DNA from: Gammaproteobacteria bacterium
GTDB taxonomy: Bacteria; Pseudomonadota; Gammaproteobacteria; Xanthomonadales; Xanthomonadaceae
DNA length: 35,300 nucleotides
Reading direction: 5' to 3'
NCBI GenBank assembly: GCA_026398715.1
Contig: JAPLSI010000127.1
Span: 1-35,300, forward strand
Shown one piece after another: positions 1 to 6,924 of this stretch. The notes below the pieces were generated by a model. It searched no databases. It saw nothing but the letters and a program-made list of their open reading frames with translations, and was not told the DNA's origin. The translations under genes and the position numbers were made by a program. Each line of letters opens with the position of its first letter. Position 1 is the stretch's first letter.

Positions 1-89
1 AGCAACTCGTCCACGTCCGGCTCGGGCAGGAAATAGACGCCCGCCTCGGCCGCGTCGGTCAACAATCCGTCGAAGAACAAGACCGCCAT
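1..89 (-). CDS. Partial CDS, N-terminus only (possibly barstar-like)
   Basis: An ATG at 89 opens a minus-strand frame that stays open for 29 codons to the window edge. It begins MAVLFFDGLL and contains AGVYFLPEPD. It starts 7 bp after the stop of the M61 peptidase gene (97), on the same strand, so the two probably share a transcript. A GAG-like ribosome site lies just upstream, in the end of the peptidase gene. The AGVY stretch near the N-terminus resembles the start of some barstar-family (RNase inhibitor) proteins, but this is a weak guess from about 30 residues. The rest of the gene is outside the window. Confidence 0.5.
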   Translation of the reverse strand, partial: MAVLFFDGLLTDAAEAGVYFLPEPDVDEL

Positions 90-96
90 CGTCAGC

Positions 97-2013
97 TCAC
101 TTCTTCGCCGCGTGGATCTGGCTGAGCCGGTCCGGCGTGCCCGGGATGCGTTCCAGGTGCGGATTGCGCAGGCCGCCCTGGTAGTCGATCTTCACGGTGC
201 TGATGCGATCGAAGCTGTTGATCAGCAACACGATCGGCGTCTTGTTCTTCTTGGCGGCCTTCACCGCCTCTATCAAGCGATCGGGCGTGGACGCTTCGTC
301 GTTCACCGCCACCACGACCATGCCGGGCGCAAGGCCGGCCTTGAAGGCGGGGCCGTTCCACAACACCTCTCCAATCTTGTTGTCGGCACCCATGCTCATG
401 CCCAGCGAATAGGTCAGGCTGGCGCCCGACGGCCCACGCGCGAACGATGCGGCGACCGCATTGGGTTCTTCGGTGTACACAAGCTTCCAGCCACCGCGGG
501 TCAGGCCATCGAGCGGCGGCTCGGCCGAGATGCCCTCGACGCGATCACGCAGGAACGTCGCCCAGTCGTGCGGCACGACCGAGTTCAGCGTCGCCACCAC
601 GTCCTCGAAGGTATAGGTCAGCACGTTGACCCGACCGTTTTCGACTCCGAAAAAAGCGCGCGCGAAATCATCCAGCGATTTCTTGCCCTTGGTCTTTTCG
701 CGGATGAGGGTGTCGGCGTCGAGCCAGATCAGCTCGCCTTCCGAGTAGTAGTCCTCGCCGCGCTGCCAGCTGCGCCAGGCCTGCGGGCCACGGTCGCTGA
801 TGATGGGCTGGTTGGTCGTGTCGAGCAGGTTCCGCCACAGACGGCCTTCGCGATAGTCGTAACCGGCGGCGACCAGCGCCAGGCCGTCGCGCGCCTGTTC
901 GGGCGTGCGCATGCCCGAGCGCGCGGAAATCACGTTGCCCCAGTACTGGTTCTGGCCTTCGTACACCCACAACAAGCTGTCCTGCATCGGCACGTTGAAA
1001 TGCGGCGTGGCGATGTCGGCGCCGCGGCGGAACTTGCCATTCCAGCTGTGCCCGAATTCGTGCGGCATCAAGTCGGTGCCGCCCATCTTCTTCGGATCGA
1101 GCAGGTAACCAAGGCCAGTGCCGTCTTCGCTGGACTGGTGGTGTTCCAGGCCGATGCGCGCATAGCGCTCGCTCATCGAAAGCAGGAAGTGGTAGTGCTT
1201 GAAATGCTTCGAGCCATACAGCTTGTAGGACTGGCGAACCATCTCGCGATGTTTCTCGATGATCTCCGGTTTGGCATCGAGTTCGCTGGCCTTGTCGGCC
1301 ACCGCATCGATATAGACCGGGCGGTCGCTGCCCGGGTCGAGGTCGAAGCGCTTGTAATACTTGCCGGCCAATATCGGCGAATCGATCAGCGTGTCGAAGT
1401 CCACCTGCTTGAAGCGAACCTCGCCCGAGGGCGAGGCCGGCGCTTCATTTTCCAACGCGGTGCCAAAGCCCCAGCCCACCGGCAACTTCACGCTTGGCCG
1501 CACCTGGATCTGGTCGGCGCGGTAGCCGACCGGATACAGCGCCACCGCATTCCATTGCAGGCCGACGATTTCCGGCGTCACCACCACGCGGCCCTGCGCG
1601 GAGTCCATCGGCGAAAGATGTTCGAACTCCGCCACCAGCACGCTGGCGCCTGCGGGCACGTCAACGCGGAAGCGATACATGTCCAGCGGATCGCGGCGCC
1701 AGGGCAAAGGCTTGCCATCCACGCTGAAGCGCAGGCCGCCCAATTGATCAATCGGGCCGCGCGGACCATGGCTGCCCGGCAACCACTGCGGGTAATACAG
1801 GTGCACGGGGCCGGGCTTGACCGGAATCTCCTCGCGCACGCGGAAGATGCGACGCGCCAGGTCGGTCGCGTCCACGTTGAGTGAGAGGACTCCGTCGTAC
1901 GGCGTGCCGGCAATGCCCGCATCGGCCGCGGCCTGCGCGGATGAAGGCTGCGGCAGGACCAGCGCAAGGGTCAGGGCGGAGGCGAGCGCGAGGACACGGC
2001 AGGTTCGATTCAT
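97..2013 (-). CDS. M61 family glycyl aminopeptidase with C-terminal PDZ
   Basis: A secreted zinc metallopeptidase of 638 residues, predicted to remove N-terminal residues (Gly/Ala preference in characterised M61 members) from peptides in the periplasm. A signal peptide is clear: basic NR start, hydrophobic LALASALTLALVL and a cleavage region near SSAQA (residues 24-28). Residues about 35-210 are the N-terminal beta domain. The catalytic domain holds GLEHHQSS (288-295), the zinc motif HEFGH (318-322, followed by SWN) and WVYEG (349-353), whose Glu is the likely third ligand. Many M61 enzymes have HEFFH, so Gly321 is a mild variation. Residues about 500-610 look like a PDZ domain. The gene diverges from the flavin oxidoreductase gene across 139 bp. 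No strong Shine-Dalgarno precedes the ATG. Confidence 0.9.
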   Translation of the reverse strand: MNRTCRVLALASALTLALVLPQPSSAQAAADAGIAGTPYDGVLSLNVDATDLARRIFRVREEIPVKPGPVHLYYPQWLPGSHGPRGPIDQLGGLRFSVDGKPLPWRRDPLDMYRFRVDVPAGASVLVAEFEHLSPMDSAQGRVVVTPEIVGLQWNAVALYPVGYRADQIQVRPSVKLPVGWGFGTALENEAPASPSGEVRFKQVDFDTLIDSPILAGKYYKRFDLDPGSDRPVYIDAVADKASELDAKPEIIEKHREMVRQSYKLYGSKHFKHYHFLLSMSERYARIGLEHHQSSEDGTGLGYLLDPKKMGGTDLMPHEFGHSWNGKFRRGADIATPHFNVPMQDSLLWVYEGQNQYWGNVISARSGMRTPEQARDGLALVAAGYDYREGRLWRNLLDTTNQPIISDRGPQAWRSWQRGEDYYSEGELIWLDADTLIREKTKGKKSLDDFARAFFGVENGRVNVLTYTFEDVVATLNSVVPHDWATFLRDRVEGISAEPPLDGLTRGGWKLVYTEEPNAVAASFARGPSGASLTYSLGMSMGADNKIGEVLWNGPAFKAGLAPGMVVVAVNDEASTPDRLIEAVKAAKKNKTPIVLLINSFDRISTVKIDYQGGLRNPHLERIPGTPDRLSQIHAAKK

Positions 2014-2152
2014 GGTTCAGGAGTGGCTTGGGGCGGGTGCACGATTCTCACATGTCCGGTGTTCGTTTCGCGTCTGCAACGTAGCGTCCTTGCCATCGCG
2101 CTTGGTTATCCCGGGGCAGGGGCCATGAAGGGGTTCCTTGTCGGAGAACGCC

Positions 2153-3250
2153 ATGACCACCACGCCATTCCTGTTCCAGCCCCTTTCTGCCGGCCCGCTG
2201 TCGCTGGGCAATCGCATCGCCATGGCGCCCATGACCCGTTCGCGCGCACCGGGCAACGTGCCCAATCCGCTGATGCGCGAGTACTACCGCCAGCGCAACG
2301 GCGCCGGCATGGTCATCACCGAAGGCACGTCGCCGGCGCCGGAAGGCCTGGGCTACGCGCGCATCCCCGGCTTGTTCACCGCCGAACAGGCTGCCGGCTG
2401 GGGCGAGATTGCCAGCGCCGTGCATGAAGGCGGCGGCAAGCTGGTGATCCAGCTGATGCACACCGGGCGCATCGGCCACCCGGAAAACCTGCCTGCGGGC
2501 GCCACGCTGATCGGCCCGTCGGCAGTCGCCGCCGCCGGCCAGATGTGGACGGACAGCGCCGGCATGCAGCCCCATCCGACGCCCAAGGCCATGGACGACG
2601 CCGACCTGGCCCGCGTGCGCGACGCGTATGCGCAGGCGGCACGCCTGGCGGTGGCCGCTGGCGTGGACGGCATCGAGCTGCACGCCGCCAACGGCTACCT
2701 GCTGGCCCAGTTCCTCAATCCCAAGAGCAACGTGCGCGACGACCGTTACGGCGGCAGCGCCGAGAACCGCCGTCGTTTCGTGCTGGAGGTCGTGGATGCG
2801 GTGTCGGCCGCCATCGGCGCCGATCGCGTCGGCATCCGCATCTCGCCGTTCAACACCTTCAACGACCTGGCCAGCGGCTATCCCGACGAAGAAGCCGATA
2901 CCCTCGCGCTGGTTCGCGAGCTGGCTGCGCGCAAGCTGGGCTACCTGCACCTGATCGCGACACCCGGCGCCGTGCCCGACAGCACCGTGCAGGGCGTGCG
3001 CGCCGCGTTCCCGGGCGTGCTGATGCTGGCCGGCAACTTCGACCGCGAACGCGCCGAGGCCGCGTTGGCCGATGGCAGTGCCGACGTGGTCGCTTTCGCG
3101 CGCGGCTTCATCGCCAATCCCGACCTGCCCGAGCGCATGCGCCTGGACTTGCCGTTGGCGAGTTTCGACGCGGCGACCCTCTACACGCCGGGCGTTGATG
3201 GCTACAGCGACTATCCCGCCTACCAGGCCGAACCCACGCTGGCTGCCTGA
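2153..3250 (+). CDS. Old Yellow Enzyme family FMN ene-reductase
   Basis: An NAD(P)H:flavin oxidoreductase of 365 residues that reduces activated C=C bonds or nitro groups in the cytosol (NemA/XenB-type). It is a single TIM barrel without the extra FeS/FAD domains of 2,4-dienoyl-CoA reductase. Visible landmarks are APMTRSRA (25-32), QLMHTGR (100-106), the substrate-binding HAAN pair His177/Asn180 with the proton donor Tyr182 (HAANGYLLAQF), RYGGSAENRRRF (198-209) and the FMN-phosphate region ARGFIANPDLPER. I chose the ATG at 2153 because a GGAG at 2143-2146 sits at good spacing; an in-frame TTG at 2138 would add five residues but lies on that ribosome site. The physiological substrate cannot be told from sequence. 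Confidence 0.93.
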   Translation: MTTTPFLFQPLSAGPLSLGNRIAMAPMTRSRAPGNVPNPLMREYYRQRNGAGMVITEGTSPAPEGLGYARIPGLFTAEQAAGWGEIASAVHEGGGKLVIQLMHTGRIGHPENLPAGATLIGPSAVAAAGQMWTDSAGMQPHPTPKAMDDADLARVRDAYAQAARLAVAAGVDGIELHAANGYLLAQFLNPKSNVRDDRYGGSAENRRRFVLEVVDAVSAAIGADRVGIRISPFNTFNDLASGYPDEEADTLALVRELAARKLGYLHLIATPGAVPDSTVQGVRAAFPGVLMLAGNFDRERAEAALADGSADVVAFARGFIANPDLPERMRLDLPLASFDAATLYTPGVDGYSDYPAYQAEPTLAA

Positions 3251-3347
3251 ACGGGCCGTACACGGGTCGTCGGCCTGGAGCAGGGATTCAAGGATTCCGC
3301 GCTAGAGTGGCGGCCCGTACGTGGCCGGGTTTCGAGGCGGTAATTTC

Positions 3348-4748
3348 ATGGGCAAGTGGACGGTCGATCGCGCCGGATTCCTGGCGCTGCTGCTGATGTT
3401 GCTGGCGGGCTGCGCGACGCAGCCCGACCTGATGCGCCTGTACGAGGGCGTCAGCGACGACCCGAACCAGCCCCCGGTGATCGCCATCCACGGCCTGGCC
3501 GGGTCCACCCTGGTGGACGCAAAGACCGGCAAGCAATACTGGCCCGGGTCGCTGAGCACGCTGACCTTCAGCAACTACACCGAACTGGCACAGATGAGCA
3601 GCGAGTACCGCGAAGGCGAAGGCCTGGTACCGGGCGAATTGTTCGCCAGCGTGGCGGGCGTCGATTTCTACGGCGAAATGCTGCACAGCCTGGAAACCGT
3701 GGGCCGCTTCAAGCGTGGCGTGCCCGGCCAGGCCGTCGGGGCTGACCGCCGCCGCTATTACGTGCTGTTGTATGACTGGCGCAAGGACAACGTGGTCGCC
3801 GTGCGCAAACTGCATGCGCTGATCGAGCAAATCCGCAGCGACTACAACGACCCCAACCTGCGCGTGGACATCATCGCGCACAGCAACGGCGGTGTGATCG
3901 CCAACTATTACCTGCGCTACGGCCCGCGCGACGTGCTGGGCGAAGCCACGCCCACGCCGTGGAACGAAGGCGACAAGCGCATCCGCCGCCTGGCCATGCT
4001 GGGCACGCCGGTGCTGGGCGCCGTCACCAGCCTGGAGCGCTTGCTGTACGGCACGCGCATGGCCGTGCGCACGGTACCGGTGGAAGTGATGGTTACCTTC
4101 TCCACGCCGTTCCAGGCGCTGCCGCATCCGCTGGTGAAGCCGGTGCTGGACACCACGGGCAAGCCGCTGGACCTCGACATCTACGACGTGTCGGTGTGGA
4201 AGGATCGCAAGTGGGGCGTCTTTTCGCCCGAGGTAATGGCGCGTGTGCGTAGCTCCGTGGCGACGCCGACCGAGGGCGAACTGGCCCTGGCCGACGTGCA
4301 GCAGATCTTTGCCAAGAACCTCGAACGCGGGCGCAGGATGCAGTGGGCGCTGTCGGCGCCGGTGCCGCCAACCAAGGTGGACGTTTCGGTTTTTGGCGGC
4401 GACTGCGAGCCCACGCCGGCGCATGCCGTGCAGATCGAAGAACCCGATGGCAGCACGCGCCTGGTGTTCCGTCCCGGGCAGGTTGACGCCAAGGCCTTGC
4501 CCGGCCAGCCGCGCCTCAAGGACAACGGCATCGACTTCGAAAAGCTGATGTTCGAACCCGGCGACGGCCTGATCCCGCGCTCGTCCCAGGTCGGACGCCT
4601 GTCGGCCGCCGAGGCGACGCCGGAAGCCGTGGCTCGCTTCCACCCGCTGCCGGTCTCGCAGACCTTCTTCCTGTGCGAGTCGCATGGCCGGCTGACCCAC
4701 AACCTGTATTTCCAGAACAACCTGCTGTACTTCCTGATGGCCAGGTGA
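3348..4748 (+). CDS. LCAT-like alpha/beta-hydrolase lipoprotein (putative phospholipase/acyltransferase)
   Basis: A lipoprotein of 466 residues related to the lecithin:cholesterol acyltransferase/PDAT fold. The signal peptide ends in a lipobox, LAGC, with the lipidated Cys at 22, so the enzyme is probably anchored to the outer membrane facing the periplasm. IHGLAGS (48-54) is the oxyanion/lid region. The nucleophile elbow is AHSNGG with Ser179, having Ala where GxSxG has Gly. DGLIP supplies the likely acid (Asp406) and SHG near the C-terminus the likely His (446). An in-frame GTG at 3321 exists, but the ATG at 3348 follows GAGGCGG at 8 nt spacing and gives the clean lipoprotein signal. It follows the flavin enzyme by 97 bp. 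The acyl donor and acceptor are unknown. Confidence 0.82.
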   Translation: MGKWTVDRAGFLALLLMLLAGCATQPDLMRLYEGVSDDPNQPPVIAIHGLAGSTLVDAKTGKQYWPGSLSTLTFSNYTELAQMSSEYREGEGLVPGELFASVAGVDFYGEMLHSLETVGRFKRGVPGQAVGADRRRYYVLLYDWRKDNVVAVRKLHALIEQIRSDYNDPNLRVDIIAHSNGGVIANYYLRYGPRDVLGEATPTPWNEGDKRIRRLAMLGTPVLGAVTSLERLLYGTRMAVRTVPVEVMVTFSTPFQALPHPLVKPVLDTTGKPLDLDIYDVSVWKDRKWGVFSPEVMARVRSSVATPTEGELALADVQQIFAKNLERGRRMQWALSAPVPPTKVDVSVFGGDCEPTPAHAVQIEEPDGSTRLVFRPGQVDAKALPGQPRLKDNGIDFEKLMFEPGDGLIPRSSQVGRLSAAEATPEAVARFHPLPVSQTFFLCESHGRLTHNLYFQNNLLYFLMAR

Positions 4749-4799
4749 GACCACCATCGCAGATCGCGCAATGGCCTCCCCGATCGGTCCGCAGCTGAA

Positions 4800-4805
4800 T
4801 AGAAT
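4800..4805 (+). promoter_or_regulatory. -10 box TAGAAT, 6 nt before the ATG at 4812
   Basis: TAGAAT ends six bases before the start codon and there is no Shine-Dalgarno. A transcript from here would begin at or next to the ATG (leaderless). No convincing -35 is seen. Confidence 0.4.
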
Positions 4806-4811
4806 GGCTTA

Positions 4812-5564
4812 ATGAAGGATCTTCGCGCCCTGCTGATCGACTGCCGCATCGAATTGCGGCGGCTGGTGCGCGACTTCCACAAGACGCCGCTGTGCGAGCG
4901 CCTCGATGCGGCGACGCAGGCCCTGGCCAATGCGCCGGCCGAAGAGGCGCCACCCGCCGATCCGGCCGCGCCCGGACATCGGCAAGTCCGCGAAACCTCC
5001 AACCAGGTCGCGTTGGCCTGGCAGCTGGTCGCACGCGACCTGAAGTTCACGCATCCACCGCTTTACGAGGCGATGAGCAAGAAGGTGATGGCGCGCCTGG
5101 AGACCAAGACGCTGATCGACCAGGTGGACGAACTGCGCCAGGCCGAAGCCAACGTCGCCGGCCTGCGCCAGCAGCAGGCCGAACTGGAAAAACAACACGC
5201 GGCGATTGAAGCCGAGCGCGATACTTTGCTCGGCGCGCTCGCCGCTGCGGTGCCGCAACTGAAGGACGGCGGCGACCGCATCGGCGTCGCCCTGGCACGC
5301 ATCGATTGCCTGAAGGCGCAGGCCACCAAGGCCGCGCCGACGGTCACCGTGGCTACGGTGGCGGAGGAAGAAACCCGCATCCCCAGCGAGGAACTGATGT
5401 CGCTGATCGCGGCCGGCGGACGCCAGTTCACCCAAGCGCAGCGTGAATGGTGCGTCGGCGAGGCGATGGTGTTGTCGGGCTTCCAGTACACGCCGATGGA
5501 GCTCATCGAACAAGGCGACGCCAGCATCGCCAAGATCATCACCGGCGCGCGCAACAAGCACTGA
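4812..5564 (+). CDS. Conserved-looking hypothetical protein with coiled coil
   Basis: I do not recognise this 250-residue protein. It has no signal peptide or membrane segment and should be cytosolic. The first 35 residues are an amphipathic, basic helix. Residues about 40-58 are Pro/Ala-rich (linker-like). Residues about 98-145 form a heptad-rich coiled coil (LRQAEANVAGLRQQQAELEK), suggesting dimerisation. The last 65 residues (from about IPSEELMSL) are a separate small domain with WCVGEAM and FQYTPMELIEQG. It is preceded by a possible leaderless promoter (TAGAAT at 4800) and followed by a small GC hairpin at 5568-5582, so it may be a single-gene unit. GC-rich codon use matches its neighbours, supporting it as a real gene. 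Confidence 0.75.
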   Translation: MKDLRALLIDCRIELRRLVRDFHKTPLCERLDAATQALANAPAEEAPPADPAAPGHRQVRETSNQVALAWQLVARDLKFTHPPLYEAMSKKVMARLETKTLIDQVDELRQAEANVAGLRQQQAELEKQHAAIEAERDTLLGALAAAVPQLKDGGDRIGVALARIDCLKAQATKAAPTVTVATVAEEETRIPSEELMSLIAAGGRQFTQAQREWCVGEAMVLSGFQYTPMELIEQGDASIAKIITGARNKH

Positions 5565-5567
5565 AGC

Positions 5568-5582
5568 GGCGGCCCGCCCGCC
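5568..5582. terminator. Small GC hairpin after the hypothetical gene (weak terminator candidate)
   Basis: GGCGG-CCCGC-CCGCC forms a 5-bp stem with a 5-nt loop, 4 nt after the stop at 5564. There is no T-run on the plus strand, so it is at best a factor-assisted terminator. It also lies 10 nt downstream of a possible small minus-strand ORF (5592-5663). Confidence 0.25.
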
Positions 5583-5591
5583 ACGCTCGAT

Positions 5592-5663
5592 TTAAGTGAC
5601 CGGGTCGGCAGTTTTGCCCAGCGATCGCCTGGCGAGACTGGACAGATCGATTTCAGCGCTCAT
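5592..5663 (-). CDS. Possible small protein (23 residues)
   Basis: In the 152-bp gap between two plus-strand genes, the minus strand carries ATG (5663) to TAA (5592). The peptide starts MSAEIDLSSL and ends KTADPVT. An AGGA sits 7 nt before this ATG, which is unusual enough to note. An in-frame ATG at 5684 would give 30 residues. No function is recognisable and chance cannot be excluded. Confidence 0.25.
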   Translation of the reverse strand: MSAEIDLSSLARRSLGKTADPVT

Positions 5664-5716
5664 GATGGGTTCCTGCGTCGACATTCCCCCAGGTCGAAAG
5701 GCAATCCTGACCCCCC

Positions 5717-6148
5717 GTGTCCGCCAATCCCGCCACCAGTTCGCACTGCCCCTGCGGCAACCTGCGCCCCTATGCCGACTGCTGCGGCCGTTTCCACTCG
5801 GGTGAAAACGCCGACACGCCGCAACAGCTGATGCGCTCGCGCTACAGCGCCTTCGTGCTGCGACTGACCGACTACCTGCTGGACAGCTGGCATCCCGACA
5901 CGCGGCCGGAATCACTGGAACTCGCGGACACCGATCAGTTGCGCTGGCTGGGCCTGGACATCCGTTCGAAGCAACTGGGCGCCAGCGGCCTGCGCGCGAG
6001 GGTGGAGTTCATCGCCCGTTATCGCGAAAGCGGCGGTCCGGTGCAGATGCGCCACGAGATCAGCCGGTTCGTGCGCGAATCCGGTCGCTGGTACTACGTG
6101 GACAGCGAATTTCCGCGCCCGCCGGCACCGTTCCCCGATCGCCGCTAA
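5717..6148 (+). CDS. YchJ / UPF0225 family SEC-C motif protein
   Basis: A 143-residue protein that matches the YchJ (UPF0225) family. Near the N-terminus is a SEC-C-type zinc knuckle: CPCG with Cys11 and Cys13, followed by CC at about 22-23, similar to the SecA C-terminus. The typical family block follows: LMRSRYSAF, the DYLLDSWHPDTRP helix, and a C-terminal NTF2-like half with RVEFIARYRE and WYYVDSE. It is probably a soluble zinc protein of unknown molecular role. The start is a GTG at 5717 after a run of six C; no good ATG exists in frame nearby and no strong ribosome site is visible. The UPF0149 gene begins 10 bp after its stop. Confidence 0.85.
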   Translation: MSANPATSSHCPCGNLRPYADCCGRFHSGENADTPQQLMRSRYSAFVLRLTDYLLDSWHPDTRPESLELADTDQLRWLGLDIRSKQLGASGLRARVEFIARYRESGGPVQMRHEISRFVRESGRWYYVDSEFPRPPAPFPDRR

Positions 6149-6151
6149 GAT
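6146..6151 (+). promoter_or_regulatory. -10 box TAAGAT, 7 nt before the ATG at 6159
   Basis: TAAGAT overlaps the stop codon of the YchJ-family gene and ends seven bases before the next ATG, with no Shine-Dalgarno between them. The spacing predicts a leaderless transcript, in addition to any read-through from upstream. Confidence 0.4.
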
Positions 6152-6158
6152 TGCGGGC

Positions 6159-6785
6159 ATGACCGCACCCGCCTATCTGTCCGACGACCAGGTTGAACGC
6201 CTGTCCGAACTGCTCGAACGCCGCGCCGTGCCCGCGCAAGGATTCAACCTCGAGGCCCTGGACGGTTACCTGTCCGCGCTGGTGGTGTCCCCGGGCCCGG
6301 AGATTGCCTTCGACGAGTGGAAGCCCGCCGTATGGGGCGAAGCGCCGCGCTGGGATTCGGCTGCGCAAGCGGCTGAAGCCGATGAACTGCTGCGCGGCCA
6401 CTGGAATGGCTGCAGCGCGCGCGTGCGCCAGGGCGAAGATCCGCCGGAACACCTGGCGCCGCTGCTTTGGTTGCCCGAAGACCCGATGGCCGAACATCCC
6501 GACACCCTCGATGTCGGTCGCGACTGGGCGTTGGGTTTCTATCGCGGGGTCGACCTAAGGGCCGAAGCGTGGGATGCATGGCTTGAGAAGGAGGACTGGA
6601 TCGACGAGATCTTCGGTCTTCTCGAACGCCTCGCCACCGGCGAAGTGCTGGGCGAGGACGAAAGCGAACCAGCAACCCCGCTGACCTATCGCGAGCGGCT
6701 GGAGATTACTGCGAGCCTGCCGGCGATGCTGGCAGACCTGCATGAGTATCGGGTGGGTCAATCTTCACCTGGCGCGCGGAAATAG
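6159..6785 (+). CDS. UPF0149 (YgfB/YecA-type) family protein
   Basis: A 208-residue acidic, mostly helical cytosolic protein of the UPF0149 family. Family features are the N-terminal LSDDQVERLSELL and the GFNLEALDGYLSALVVSPG block (28-46), followed by WLPEDPMAEHPD and the DWALGFYRGVDLR region with many Trp. The C-terminal part ends after a helix (LTYRERLEITASLPAML) without the SEC-C zinc motif of longer YecA proteins. The preceding gene is itself a SEC-C protein (YchJ family), so the two motifs sit in adjacent genes here. The role of the family is poorly defined. Confidence 0.85.
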   Translation: MTAPAYLSDDQVERLSELLERRAVPAQGFNLEALDGYLSALVVSPGPEIAFDEWKPAVWGEAPRWDSAAQAAEADELLRGHWNGCSARVRQGEDPPEHLAPLLWLPEDPMAEHPDTLDVGRDWALGFYRGVDLRAEAWDAWLEKEDWIDEIFGLLERLATGEVLGEDESEPATPLTYRERLEITASLPAMLADLHEYRVGQSSPGARK

Positions 6786-6802
6786 CTGGCACCAAGCCCA
6801 GC

Positions 6803-6829
6803 GTGGTACTCGGTGGCTAGTACCGAGCT
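6803..6829. repeat. Overlapping inverted repeats between convergent genes
   Basis: In the 139-bp gap between the UPF0149 gene and the convergent VCBS gene, GGTACT/AGTACC (8-nt loop) and CTCGGT/ACCGAG (7-nt loop) overlap and would form alternative hairpins. There is no T-run on either strand. They may help end transcription of both genes. Nothing else is visible in this gap. Confidence 0.35.
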
Positions 6830-6924
6830 TGAAGCAAATCGTTTCGCGAGAGTCCGTGCGGCTATCGCCGGGATTGAATGGCGCGCGTCGGCTACGGATC
6901 GCTCGCAGGGGAGCTCGCGCGGCC

